Shown: in pieces, positions 37,192 through 49,511 of the stretch | Numbering within the stretch: position 1 is the stretch's first letter | Layout of the letters: each line of letters starts with the position of its first letter | Source of the DNA: Rickettsia helvetica | Lineage (GTDB): Bacteria > Pseudomonadota > Alphaproteobacteria > Rickettsiales > Rickettsiaceae | Direction: 5' to 3' | DNA: 64,000 nucleotides | Assembly (NCBI RefSeq): GCF_963970025.1 | Contig: NZ_OZ018776.1 | Location: 682,001 to 746,000 of the forward strand | Notes under the pieces: model-generated | Seen by the model: the letters and a program-made list of their open reading frames with translations, nothing else | The model's database searches: none | Told to the model about the DNA's origin: nothing | Made by a program: the position numbers and the translations under genes

Positions 37192-37362
37192 ATGTTCAAC
37201 AAAAATAATAAATTATTATCTAAAATATTACCGATTTCTAAGAAAAATAAAGATTTAGAAAAACTAAGATCTAAGTTTAAACAAACGCTAGAAGAACAGG
37301 TAACAGTAGATGAAATAAAAAAAATAGAGCAGCGTTCATTATATTTAGAAAGTATAAAATAA
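37192..37362 (+). CDS. Short hypothetical protein, 56 residues
   Basis: ATG 37192 is preceded by GGGAG, a good ribosome site. The product is lysine-rich and largely helical (KNKDLEKLRSKFKQTLEEQ), with no membrane segment. I do not recognise it. The hairpin leader directly upstream and the clean ribosome site suggest a real small gene rather than chance, but it could be the remaining start of a longer decayed gene. Confidence 0.45.
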   Translation: MFNKNNKLLSKILPISKKNKDLEKLRSKFKQTLEEQVTVDEIKKIEQRSLYLESIK

Positions 37363-37426
37363 TTCTAATATATAATAAAGTTTGTTAACTCTTACGATTA
37401 TGTCATTGCCTAGAAACGGTTGATAT

Positions 37427-37545
37427 CGTCATTGCGAGCGACTAAAAGGAGCATGGCAATCCAGAAAAAGATTAAAAAAATGCTATAAATTAGCATTTTT
37501 TACTGGATTGTTTTGTCAATTACTTCGTAATTTTCCATAGCTCAG
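37427..37545. repeat. GTCATTGCGAG-family palindromic repeat, degenerate right arm
   Basis: CGTCATTGCGAGCGACTAAA on the left, inner AAAAAATGCTATAAATTAGCATTTTTT hairpin, and a worn right arm AATTACTTCGTAATTTTCC without the final GCAATGACG. The rest of 37363-37668 shows nothing else. Confidence 0.8.
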
Positions 37546-37668
37546 ACGTAAACTTTTCAAATTATCAACTTTTTCTAGGCAATACCTTCTACTTCTCTAA
37601 AAATCCTTATTGACAATAAAACTTAGCTCAATATATATACTTAAGTTTAGTTAAAATTAATTAATTTT

Positions 37669-38547
37669 TTGAAGTTTGGTATGTTTTTATTTGAATTTAG
37701 TCGTGGTAATAAATCCGCTTATTTATTAGGGTTAGTACATTCTTTAAGCATAGATTTCTTAACCAACGGTAGCCAAAGAATTTTTATTGAAACAGAAAAT
37801 ACTTATTACCGAAGGAGATGGAGAAAAATCTGTTTCAGAGAGATTACAATTTTGTGCAAAATTAAATTTGCTAAATGAAAATGCTGATAGTACACATGAT
37901 GATATTGATCCAAGAATATTAAAGATAGCAGCAAAAGCTTTATCTCATAAATCGGAATTAAATCTTAAATTACATGATTTATCTCATGAAGGGTTATAAT
38001 GCTTGCTGCTCTAGACGGAGGACATAAAGGTATGGATTTTGAATTAGCAAGACATTAATCTATAAGAAGGAAAGTTAGTGCTGAACTTGGATGAGGCAAA
38101 CACCATGCAAGGTATAGATATAAAGTGCCTTGAGAATTATGTTATTTCCTGTGTAGACGATTCAAGAGGGATGAATATCATGTCTTTAGAATATTTGAAA
38201 GGGCATATATTGACAGATATGATCCCATCAGATGATAGCCCAATGCCCATTAAACAACGTAACACAGCATGGATAACTAAAATAGATCAATTACTTTAAA
38301 GAATATAATAAAGATATTGTATGTTGTGTAGGAACAGCACACTTAATTTGGTGAATATGGCTTGCTAAAGCTATTAATAGAAAGAGGATATTTGATTAAT
38401 AGAATTAACAATGATTTAAGTAAAATCGGATTTTCTAGAGATGATTTAAATGAATTAGAATCATCAGCTAAAGATTTATTTATCTATGACGAAAATATAA
38501 ATGCGTGGTTCATCAATAAGGAATTAGACTATAGAATTAGAGAATAA
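37669..38547 (+). pseudogene. TraB/GumN-family protein, decayed
   Basis: The pieces align in order with the TraB/GumN (Tiki-like) family: SAYLLGLVHSLSIDFL at the start (normally a GTIH-type motif), a helical middle (ITEGDGEKSVSERL), then QRNTAWITKIDQLL, a VGTAHLI motif at about 38326-38346, and GLLKLLIERGYLI. The frame is broken near 37795, at stops around 37998 and 38297, and by one extra T near 38350. The family is metal-dependent protease-like in some members. No single long ORF remains, so it cannot be functional. Confidence 0.7.
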
Positions 38548-38652
38548 CCAATTATATAAAGCAATAAGTTTGACTAATCCATTCTATGAGTTTCAAAGTG
38601 ATACTAGTATAGAAGATAATATATTGTGTAGAAATTTTAGGATCAAATTAAA

Positions 38653-38726
38653 TTAGTATCCAAAATGAAAATCCCCTTTTATCTTGGATACACATTATTT
38701 TAAACCTCCTTTAGAAAGGAGGTTTA
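38653..38726. repeat. Two hairpins upstream of gyrA
   Basis: GTATCCAA (38653) pairs with TTGGATAC (38685-38692), and TAAACCTCCTTT (38701) pairs perfectly with AAAGGAGGTTTA (38715-38726). They lie between the TraB relic and gyrA. No T-run follows the second hairpin, so terminator function is uncertain; a leader structure for gyrA is possible. Confidence 0.5.
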
Positions 38727-38829
38727 ATACTGCCTTTCAAAGCAAAAAGTAAATACAAGCAATCCTTGAAAGAAATTTATTATGTCTCTATTATTAAATA
38801 TAATTCATTAAGTTTAAGGCTAAGTAATC

Positions 38830-41547
38830 GTGACTGATAAATATTCTTCTAATTTAGTACCGGTAAATATCGAAGATGAGATGAAAGTATCTTATCTTGA
38901 TTATGCTATGAGCGTTATAGTAAGTAGAGCTATACCGGATGTTCGGGACGGCTTAAAGCCGGTACATCGCCGAATTATCTATTCCATGCATGAAGCCGGT
39001 AATCATGCTAGTAAACCTTATAGAAAATCTGCTAGAATAGTCGGTGACGTGATGGGTAAATACCATCCGCACGGCGATAGTGCTATTTACGATTCGTTAG
39101 TACGTATGGCACAAGATTTTTCCTTGCGTCTGCCGCTTGTGGATGGGCAGGGTAATTTCGGCTCGATGGACGGTGATGCGGCGGCAGCAATGAGATATAC
39201 CGAATCTCGAATGGCTAAAGTTTCACATAAGCTCGTAGAGGATATCGATAAAGAGACCGTCAGCTTTAACCCTAATTACGACAGTTCTGAAGAAGAGCCT
39301 TCTGTACTTCCTGCAATGTTTCCCAATTTATTGGTTAACGGTAGCGGAGGTATTGCGGTCGGTATGGCAACTAATATCCCGCCTCATAATCTTGGTGAGG
39401 TTATCGATGCGTGCTGTTTATATATAGATAATAATGATATAGAAATTTTAGATTTACTAGAAGTTGTTAAAGGACCTGATTTCCCTACGGGTTCAATGAT
39501 TTTAGGTATTAGCGGTATTAGATCGGCATATCTTACCGGTAGAGGTAGTATCATTATGCGAGGTCGAGCCGAGATTGAGAATATCGGTAATAATCGTCAA
39601 GCAATTATTATTAACGAAATACCGTATATGGTAAATAAGGCAAGGCTCGTTGAGAAAATCGCTGAAATGGTTAAGGAAAAGCATATAGAAGGTATAAGTG
39701 ATTTACGTGACGAATCGAATAAAAACGGTGTAAGGATTTTTATTGAGTTAAAGAAAGACGTAGTTGCTGAAGTAGTCTTAAATCAAATATACGCATGTAC
39801 GCAGCTACAAACTAGCTTCGGTGTTATTATGCTTGCTCTTAAAGACGGGCTACCGAAAGTGATGAATTTGAAAGAAGTAATCGCAGCTTTCGTTAGTTTT
39901 AGGGAAGTGGTAATTACTAACCGTACTATATATTTGCTAAATAAAGCAAGAGATAGAGCACATATTTTACTAGGACTAACTATTGCCGTTAGTAATATCG
40001 ATGAAATAATACGTATTATTAAAGCTTCAAATGACCCGAATACAGCTAAACAAGAATTAATGGCTCGCCAGTGGGAAGCATTAAATATCCTACCTCTTGT
40101 AAAGCTGGTTGATGATAAAGCAATGTTAAATGAGCAAGGCAAATGTAACTTTACCGAAGTGCAAGCTAAGGCAATCTTAGAAATGAGATTGCAACGCCTG
40201 ACCGCTATGGAGAAAAACAAGCTTGAAGAGGATTTAAAGAACCTCGCTACGGAAATCACCGAATATCTTAATATACTCGGCTCTCGTACAAGGTTACTTG
40301 AGATTTTAAAGGAAGAGCTAATTAAAGTTAAAGAAGAATTTGCGACTCCTCGTCTTACTTCAATTGAATTCGGCGAATTTGATCAAGATATAGAAGATTT
40401 AATTCAGCGTGAAGAGATGGTAGTAACCGTAACGCTTGGTGGGTATATCAAACGTGTACCTCTAAGTAGCTATCGTTCGCAAAAACGTGGCGGTAAAGGA
40501 AGATCAGGGCTTTCAATGCGTGATGAAGATATTACCACGCAAGTTTTTGTCAGTAGTACTCATACGCCAATGTTGTTCTTCTCAAATATCGGTCAGGTTT
40601 ATAGCTTAAAGCTTTATAAGCTTCCTTTAAGTAATCCGCAAGGTAAAGGAAGACCGATGGTTAATATATTACCGCTGAAAGAAAATGAGCATATTACGAA
40701 TATTATGCCGCTACCTGAAAATCAGGATGAGTGGGATAATTTAAATATTATGTTCGCAACTGCCAAGGGTAACATCAGAAGGAGCGATTTGCTAGACTTT
40801 AAGAAGATTCAGTCAAACGGTAAAATTGCTATTAGGCTTGATGAGGACGATAAATTAATTGACGTAAAACCATGTAAAGAAGACGAGCATATTTTACTTG
40901 CCACCAAAGCTGGTAAAGCTTTAAGATTCCCTGTTGAATCATTGCGTGTTATTAAAAGTCGTACTTCCGATGGGGTACGAGGTATGAAACTAGCCAAAGA
41001 TGATTTCGTGATTTCTATGACTGTGCTTAAAGGTATTAGTAGTACAAAAGAAGATAGAGATGCTTATTTATCTGTGCCGTGGGAGCAGAGACTTGAAATT
41101 GCTAAAGGTGAGGCGTTTAATCCTGAAGAACTTGGTGTAAGCTTAACTGTTGAGGCTATTTTAGAAATGGCAAATTCCGAAGAATTTATCTTGACGGTTA
41201 CAGAGAACGGTTTCGGTAAAAGAAGCTCAGCATATGGTTATAGAATTACCGATCGTGGCGGTAGCGGTATAATCAATATGGATATTAACGACAAAACCGG
41301 TTTAGTCGTCAGTGTTATGCCGGTCAAAATGGATGATGAGTTAATGCTGATCACTAATAATGGCAAGTTAATTCGCTGTAAACTTGAGTCAGTGCGTATT
41401 ACGGGACGTAACACTAGCGGTGTAATCCTGTTTAAGCTAGATGACGGTGAAAAAGTCGTATCTGTTTCTCTCATTGCTGAAAGTGCTGATGGTGAAGAGG
41501 ATAGTGAATTAGAGGAAGAAGGTTTAGAGCAACCTGAAGAGGTGTAA
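38830..41547 (+). CDS. gyrA: DNA gyrase subunit A
   Basis: GyrA cuts and rejoins DNA in the gyrase supercoiling reaction. The 905-residue protein carries the catalytic Tyr in AAAMRYTESRMAK, the quinolone-resistance region (PHGDSAIYDSLVRMAQ) with Ser and Ile at the usual hot spots, GyrA-box QKRGGKGRSG, and a six-bladed C-terminal propeller. The start is GTG 38830 (MTDKYSSNLVPVNIEDEM). The tail is acidic (EDSELEEEGLEQPEEV). Length is normal. No RPE insertion is seen. Confidence 0.98.
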   Translation: MTDKYSSNLVPVNIEDEMKVSYLDYAMSVIVSRAIPDVRDGLKPVHRRIIYSMHEAGNHASKPYRKSARIVGDVMGKYHPHGDSAIYDSLVRMAQDFSLRLPLVDGQGNFGSMDGDAAAAMRYTESRMAKVSHKLVEDIDKETVSFNPNYDSSEEEPSVLPAMFPNLLVNGSGGIAVGMATNIPPHNLGEVIDACCLYIDNNDIEILDLLEVVKGPDFPTGSMILGISGIRSAYLTGRGSIIMRGRAEIENIGNNRQAIIINEIPYMVNKARLVEKIAEMVKEKHIEGISDLRDESNKNGVRIFIELKKDVVAEVVLNQIYACTQLQTSFGVIMLALKDGLPKVMNLKEVIAAFVSFREVVITNRTIYLLNKARDRAHILLGLTIAVSNIDEIIRIIKASNDPNTAKQELMARQWEALNILPLVKLVDDKAMLNEQGKCNFTEVQAKAILEMRLQRLTAMEKNKLEEDLKNLATEITEYLNILGSRTRLLEILKEELIKVKEEFATPRLTSIEFGEFDQDIEDLIQREEMVVTVTLGGYIKRVPLSSYRSQKRGGKGRSGLSMRDEDITTQVFVSSTHTPMLFFSNIGQVYSLKLYKLPLSNPQGKGRPMVNILPLKENEHITNIMPLPENQDEWDNLNIMFATAKGNIRRSDLLDFKKIQSNGKIAIRLDEDDKLIDVKPCKEDEHILLATKAGKALRFPVESLRVIKSRTSDGVRGMKLAKDDFVISMTVLKGISSTKEDRDAYLSVPWEQRLEIAKGEAFNPEELGVSLTVEAILEMANSEEFILTVTENGFGKRSSAYGYRITDRGGSGIINMDINDKTGLVVSVMPVKMDDELMLITNNGKLIRCKLESVRITGRNTSGVILFKLDDGEKVVSVSLIAESADGEEDSELEEEGLEQPEEV

Positions 41548-41632
41548 GGGCTGAGGCGTTGTTATTCCCGCATAGCTCTTAAAAGGCTCTCGATGTCATT
41601 CCTGCAAAAGCATTTTGCGTAGATACCTAAGT

Positions 41633-41735
41633 CGTCATTGCAAGCAGCCATAGGCTGCGTGGCAATCTCATGAAATAATAACAAACTCCTGAGATTGCTT
41701 CGTCAAATTACTTTATAATTTTCCTCGCAATGACG
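41633..41735. repeat. GTCATTGCGAG-family palindromic repeat
   Basis: CGTCATTGCAAGCAGCCATAG on the left, TTTTCCTCGCAATGACG on the right, and the inner GGCAATCTCATGAAATAATA / CTCCTGAGATTGC pair. The gap between gyrA and the small membrane protein holds nothing else. Confidence 0.88.
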
Positions 41736-41798
41736 ATTGGATATCCACGCAACAAGGTTATAATCTTTGTGTGGAAAGTTATATATTGGTAATAAATT

Positions 41799-41984
41799 AT
41801 GATATGGTTATTAATCGCGATTGGTTTAACCGTTGCGGTTCTTGTTACAGGGGTAGTGTCGATGGCTATCGGAGGAAAGTTTGATAAGAAATTTAGCTCA
41901 AAGCTAATGACTTTGAGAGTGTTTTTTCAGGCAGTTGCTATATTATTGTTATTTATAATATATTTTTATAAAGTTAATTTATAA
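41799..41984 (+). CDS. HIG1-domain small membrane protein
   Basis: The 61-residue product has two membrane helices (residues 1-27 and 41-58) joined by a loop with GGKFDKKFSSKLMTLRVFFQ. This resembles the HIG1 domain (hypoxia-induced gene 1 / twin-transmembrane), which in mitochondria and alphaproteobacteria associates with respiratory complexes such as cytochrome oxidase. ATG 41799 gives the whole domain. It is a single gene, with no operon partner. Confidence 0.75.
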   Translation: MIWLLIAIGLTVAVLVTGVVSMAIGGKFDKKFSSKLMTLRVFFQAVAILLLFIIYFYKVNL

Positions 41985-42002
41985 ATGCCTGAAAATAACT
42001 AC

Positions 42003-42196
42003 TTAATTCATTTCTCGTATTTCTTCCCACTTATCTAGAATTTCTTCTAACGTAACTTCTTCAACTTTTTTATCTTTATCTTCAAAATCTCTAATCAATT
42101 TTTCTAGTTTTGATAATGATTTTTTTTTTCATTATACTGACCGCTACAATGTTCCTCGAGTTGTTCAGCAATTTCTTCAATATCACCCCAATGCAT
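42003..42196 (-). pseudogene. IscX-like small protein, frameshifted at a poly-A run
   Basis: The gene opens at ATG 42196 behind a strong AAGGAGGA site and reads MHWGDIEEIAEQLEEH, similar to the start of IscX (YfhJ), an Fe-S assembly adaptor. After a run of ten A (42120-42129 on the minus strand) the frame hits a stop. In the next frame the sequence continues well (LEKLIRDFEDKDKK, LDKWEEIREMN) to TAA at 42003. With 8 or 11 A's the protein would be complete. Slippage could restore it. IscX homology is tentative. Confidence 0.5.
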
Positions 42197-42407
42197 TATT
42201 ATTCCTCCTTAATTTTATGCAAGCCTTATTTATTAACATGTTATCTGATATTTGCTATTATTTTTTACTAAATATTATTAACTCAATAAATTATTATTAT
42301 TAGGTGAGTTTATTATGCAACTATTGCCACAATTAGATAGGTTTGCTGCTTTTCTTTACATGTAGTGGGTTTTATGGTATATTAAAATAAAATATTAAGA
42401 TTAAATT

Positions 42408-42935
42408 ATGTCAATATTATCAATAGTAACAGCACCTGATCCAAGATTAAGGCAGAAATCTCAACCGGTTTTAGAAGTTACCGACCAAACACGGAAATTT
42501 ATGGATGATATGGTTAAAACTATGTACCATGAGGATGGGGGAGGGCTCGCTGCCGTGCAGGTGGGAGTATTAAAACGTATTATGGTAATTGATATAAAGG
42601 ATCATGATCCAGTAGAAAGGCCAAAAGATTTTTATCCGCTTTTTATAGTAAATCCCGAAATAATAGAAAAATCAGAAGAGCTAGTTATAGCTAATGAGGG
42701 CTGTATTTCATTACCGGAGCAACGTGTTGATGTCGCGAGACCGGAATCTATAAAGATTAGGTATTTAGACTATCATAACAAGCAACAAGAGCTTGAGGCA
42801 AATGATTGGCTTGCAAGAGTTATCCAGCATGAGTATGATCATTTAGAAGGTAAGCTCATGATTGATTATTTAAGTAGTCTGAAACGAGATGTAGTGCTTC
42901 GTAAGCTTAAGAAACTCAAAAATAATATAGTGTGA
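42408..42935 (+). CDS. def: Peptide deformylase
   Basis: Removes the formyl group from new proteins. The 175-residue enzyme shows all three motifs: GGGLAAVQVG (motif 1, usually GxGLAAxQ), EGCISLP (motif 2 with metal Cys), and QHEYDHLEG (motif 3 with HExxH-like ligands). Motif 1 has GG in place of G-I, a small change seen in some paralogues. It overlaps fmt by 4 bases, the common def-fmt order. Confidence 0.95.
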   Translation: MSILSIVTAPDPRLRQKSQPVLEVTDQTRKFMDDMVKTMYHEDGGGLAAVQVGVLKRIMVIDIKDHDPVERPKDFYPLFIVNPEIIEKSEELVIANEGCISLPEQRVDVARPESIKIRYLDYHNKQQELEANDWLARVIQHEYDHLEGKLMIDYLSSLKRDVVLRKLKKLKNNIV

Positions 42936-43843
42936 AAGTAATCTTTATGGGAACGCCTGAATTCGCCGTTCCCGCTCTTAAAAAACTTATAACTCATCAC
43001 GAAGTTACGGCTGTTTTTACACAGCAACCTAAAGCTAAGGGTAGAGGACTTAACCTAGCTAAATCCCCGATACATCAATTAGCATTTGAGCATCAAATTC
43101 CTGTTTATACTCCTTCTACTCTTCGTAATGATGAAATAATAAATCTAATTAATAAAGTTAATGCTGATATTATAGTTGTTATTGCATATGGTTTTATTGT
43201 GCCGAAAGCTATATTAGAAGCTAAAAAATACGGTTGTCTTAATATCCATCCGTCCGATTTGCCTCGTCATAGAGGAGCAGCACCTTTGCAGCGTACCATT
43301 ATAGAGGGTGACCGAAAAAGTAGTGTATGTATTATGCGTATGGATGCAGGGCTTGATACAGGCGATATATTGATGAAAGAAGATTTTGATTTAGAAGAAA
43401 GAACAACGCTGAAAGAATTGCATAATAAATGTGCTAATTTAGGAGCTGAATTACTAATAAAAACACTTGCAAATATCGATAATATAGTACCGATAAAACA
43501 GTCAAGCGACGGTGTTACGTATGCTCATAAACTAACAAAGGAAGAAGGAAAGATTAATTGGCATGAATCTGCATATAAAATAGATTGTAAAATAAGAGGG
43601 ATGAATCCTTGGCCTGGAGCATATTTTAGTTATAATGATAAAATAATTAAAATCCTTAAAGCAGAATATTTAAATGCGGATCATCACTTTACTTCCGGTA
43701 CCGTTATTAGCGATAAGCTGGAAATAGCTTGCGGAAGCGGTATATTACGAGTGAAAATTTTGCAGCAAGAAGGAAAACGAGCTTTGCCTACTTCCGAGTT
43801 CTTGCATGGTACAAATATTTTAAAAGGAGTAATATTAGAATAA
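42932..43843 (+). CDS. fmt: Methionyl-tRNA formyltransferase
   Basis: Adds the formyl group to initiator Met-tRNA using 10-formyl-tetrahydrofolate. The 303-residue protein begins KVIFMGTPEFAVPALK, has the signature LNIHPSDLPRHRGAAPLQR around residue 106 and a DTGDILM motif near 145, and ends with the tRNA-binding C domain. Start is GTG 42932 inside the def stop (GTGTGA overlap). It ends in a clear terminator. In Rickettsia, fmt is the usual upstream neighbour of the 23S gene, as here. Confidence 0.96.
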   Translation: MKVIFMGTPEFAVPALKKLITHHEVTAVFTQQPKAKGRGLNLAKSPIHQLAFEHQIPVYTPSTLRNDEIINLINKVNADIIVVIAYGFIVPKAILEAKKYGCLNIHPSDLPRHRGAAPLQRTIIEGDRKSSVCIMRMDAGLDTGDILMKEDFDLEERTTLKELHNKCANLGAELLIKTLANIDNIVPIKQSSDGVTYAHKLTKEEGKINWHESAYKIDCKIRGMNPWPGAYFSYNDKIIKILKAEYLNADHHFTSGTVISDKLEIACGSGILRVKILQQEGKRALPTSEFLHGTNILKGVILE

Positions 43844-43847
43844 TGAA

Positions 43848-43874
43848 AAATAAGGATAAGATTTATCCTTATTT
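43848..43874 (+). terminator. Terminator after fmt
   Basis: AAATAAGGATA and TATCCTTATTT form a perfect 11-bp stem with a five-base loop, starting four bases after the fmt stop. It can also serve the convergent gene at 43888-44483. Confidence 0.75.
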
Positions 43875-43887
43875 ACGATGAAATTAC

Positions 43888-44483
43888 TTATGCATTATCT
43901 GGTAAAATTTGTGAATCTCCTAAACATTTAAGGAGATCAAGTCCATTATATATTAAAGGCAATATCACTTCATCCAATATAGATAGATCAGATGAATAAG
44001 AAAGTGCTGTTTATTGTAATAATTAGGAGTGAGGAGATAAGTAAGCATCGGTTCATAATTATCCTTATTTATAGAATTTTTAAATTTATTCATTCTATTT
44101 TCAAAATCGTTATTTAATTCTACTATTTTTGGTTTGATTTCTTTCCAGATCTCTTGGCTTTCGCTATCTGTGTAACCCTCAGTAGAAGAATTTTTTAAGT
44201 GTTTTGTATAGTCTTGAGGAACGCTTAAAGTATTGCCATCGCAATCTTTTGTAAATGCATATATTCCATATTGACCATGACGTTTCCCTTGAGGTTTTAA
44301 TTCAATTATATCAAACTTTGTTTTTAGATGATTATTAAACTCTGTTATGTGGCTTTCCATTGTATAACTTAATGACCCAAATAATTTGTATTGTCCTAAT
44401 GGAGTATAAAAATTCCCCTTTATTGCTATGTTATCATTTTTCATTATTTTTTTTAGAAAAACCATATTGCGTGGAAAGAGCAA
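43888..44483 (-). pseudogene. Hypothetical protein with a frameshift near its end
   Basis: The frame from 44483 encodes 172 residues and ends at 43965. I do not recognise it; it is polar and helical, with a GKRHGQYGIYAFTKDC stretch and no signal peptide. The start may instead be the later ATG of MKNDNIAIKG. Beyond about 44015 (after TPNYYNK), the +1 frame continues with coding-like sequence (TALSYSSDLSILDEVILPLIYNG) to a stop at 43888. This suggests a one-base indel cutting the last 40 residues. It is convergent with fmt. Confidence 0.5.
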
Positions 44484-44811
44484 TGCATAATTATATCAAT
44501 AGCCGCTTTATAATAATGAACAATATTTTTTAATACATATTAAAAAATATTAACTAACTCTTTGAAATTATTGTTTGTTAAAACTCAAAGCGGTTTGATA
44601 AGCAGAGAAGGAAAAATGAAAGCAGTAAATAATATTTTACAAAAAGGCAGATTATTTTTTGAAGATTTTAACGGTAAGGTAGATACAAAATAGAGACCGT
44701 AGGTCTAAACAAAAAGCCGATAAAGCCTACTTTAAAAAGAGGTTAAAATAACTTTAAGCTCCCTCATAAAAAATAAAATTAAAATTATTTGAAATTAGTG
44801 TTTGACAAGCT
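44484..44811. other. Gap upstream of the rRNA promoter
   Basis: AT-rich. A 25-codon ORF from 44616 (MKAVNNILQKGRLFFEDF, then GKVDTK and TAG) is followed by an ACCGTAGGTCTAAAC stretch. It may be a stub of a decayed gene. I see no full-length coding or RNA gene. Confidence 0.35.
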
Positions 44812-44840
44812 TTTAAAATATAGATATAAAATCACCACAC
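44812..44840 (+). promoter_or_regulatory. Promoter of the 23S-5S rRNA operon
   Basis: A perfect -35 TTGACA (44812-44817), 17-base spacer, and -10 TATAAA (44835-44840). It lies about 155 bases before the 23S start, consistent with a leader. It is the strongest consensus promoter in the window, as expected for an rRNA gene detached from the 16S. Confidence 0.8.
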
Positions 44841-44996
44841 AAAGTTTGAAACATAAAACTTTGTAGCTGTTTAAAAAGTTGATAAAGCTAAAAACTAAAT
44901 ACACCGCGATAATAAAAATTTATATCGTGAGTAGATACTGAAAATAATTGTGAAATTAATTCTGTATGCATCGTGTAGTCTCAAGTAAAAAAGCGT

Positions 44997-47902
<2,906 letters not shown>

Positions 47903-47940
47903 GCTGTGAGATTACATATGCATATAGTGTTAATTCTATA

Positions 47941-48095
47941 AGAATAAACCTTTTTAGAAATTTGCTTATAGGGAGGAATTTGAAGGAGACACGGAACACA
48001 GAACCGTAGCGTACACTTAGTACGTGAGGATTTGAGTACCGGATCGACGTACAAATTACCCCTAGAAGTAGGGTTTTCGAATAGGTCTAATGTAG
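47941..48095 (+). repeat. RPE1 element in the 23S-5S spacer
   Basis: The core GGAGGAATTTGAAGGAGACA, CACAGAACCGTAGCGTACAC, and CCGGATCGACGTACAAATTA matches RPE1 most closely. The outer arms are worn, with AATAGGTCTAATG on the right. The remaining spacer to 5S holds part of a GTCATACC-type repeat (48168-48205). Confidence 0.88.
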
Positions 48096-48320
48096 TATCA
48101 ACTCACAAAGTTATCAGGTTTATATACAGCTTTATCAACTAATAAAGATGTTGTTGCATGACTAATGTCATATCATGGCTTGACCACGGTATCCAGTAAA
48201 AATTATTTTGCTGAGTATCGTAGTAAAAGTTAGGATATAATGTTAAGACTTTTTTTGAGTCGTGCAGCAATATTAACAGCAAACTAATACAAATCTATCT
48301 TTTAAAAGTTTGTATTGCTA

Positions 48321-48436
48321 GCTTGGTGGTTGTAGCATGAGTGAAACACACGATCCCATCCCGAACTCGAACGTGAAACCTCATAGCACTAATGGTACTA
48401 TGTCATAAGGCATGGGAGAGTAGGTCGCTGCCAAGC
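48321..48436 (+). rRNA. rrf: 5S ribosomal RNA
   Basis: GCTTGGTGGTTG and CGCTGCCAAGC pair as the closing helix, and the body holds GATCCCATCCCGAACTC and GGCATGGGAGAGTAGG, standard 5S blocks. Length about 116. It is about 420 bases from 23S, with an RPE1 between. Ends are placed by the closing helix. Confidence 0.95.
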
Positions 48437-48473
48437 TTGCAATGCAAATTTTTAATTATCTTTCTTTCTCTTT

Positions 48474-49498
48474 ATGAGATATTTTATATTCATAATTTTC
48501 ACCTTTTTCTATATTAGTAATGCTTACGCATTAAAGAATAAACATCAATTTATTTCCAGAGAATCGTTGAAATCTAACATAGAAATTAAAAAACTATTTA
48601 AAAAAATACTGATCAATTTATTTTAGAGTTACCAAACGGCACAGTAATTAATGAAGGTGGAATTTTAACTCAAGAAGGTTATATTCTACAAGATACTCAA
48701 ATAAGCTTAGGTGATTAACATCGTTTATTAAATAAAAAACGAGATATTAATACAGAAAATCCTTTATATTTTAATGGAAAATTAGCAGTAATTTTATCTT
48801 CTGGTTCTGAAAATTGGTATCATTAGCTGCTACAAATTTTGCCTAGATTAATTATATTAAAAGAATCAGATCTTGAATATGATCGTATCTATTTAATAAT
48901 TTAAAATATTCATGGCAAATTAAGTCATTAGAAATAGTATTAAATTATTTAGATATACCGGAAGATAAGCTTTTTGTAGTAAATAGTGACTGTATAATTC
49001 AGTCTACTAGACTAATTGTTCCATCTGTACCGTTTATTCCGGTAAAAGGTACACCTTTGCCTTTATTGCTAAAAAAATATTTAAGAAATATTTTTATTAA
49101 AGATAATAGTAAAGCATACGATAAAATATATATTTCTCGTAAATACGCTTCTACCTGAAAAATAGTTAATGAAGAAGAGTTAATAGAAAAAATTGAGAAA
49201 CTCGGTTTTAAGATAATATATCTAGAGCTATCCTCCCCGTATGAACAGGCCCGGCTTTTTAATAAAGCAAAAATAATAGTTGGACCGCACGGATCAGGAT
49301 TTGTAATCTTATTTTTGCGGCTCCAAAATGCAAAGTAGTAGAGATTGATCACGGCACAACTCCCTCTAGAAGTTTTGATAAAAGAGTGGCAAATTATATG
49401 TCATGCGAGATTATTATCCTTTTTATGTAGATCAGACAATAGAAGAGCATTTAGAAGACGATATAAAGATCAATATTGATGAATTTATTTACAGATAG
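48474..49498 (+). pseudogene. GT61/DUF563 glycosyltransferase, decayed
   Basis: The start has a signal-like stretch (FIIFTFFYISNAYA). Pieces in several frames give the DUF563/GT61 pattern: FLELPNGTVINEGG-like start (48629 on), SGSENWYH near 48810, IYISRKYA near 49132, and the C-terminal ARLFNKAKIIVGPHGSGF near 49250 with YYPFYVDQTIEEHLEDD at the end, finishing at TAG 49496-49498. Many frameshifts and stops intervene. The family transfers sugars, often to polysaccharides. This copy is dead. Confidence 0.75.
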
Positions 49499-49511
49499 CC
49501 TCTTAAGGAAG

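Noticed and set aside
44616..44693. 25-codon ORF before the rRNA promoter
   Set aside because: Too short, no known motif, weak context; noted only as a possible stub.
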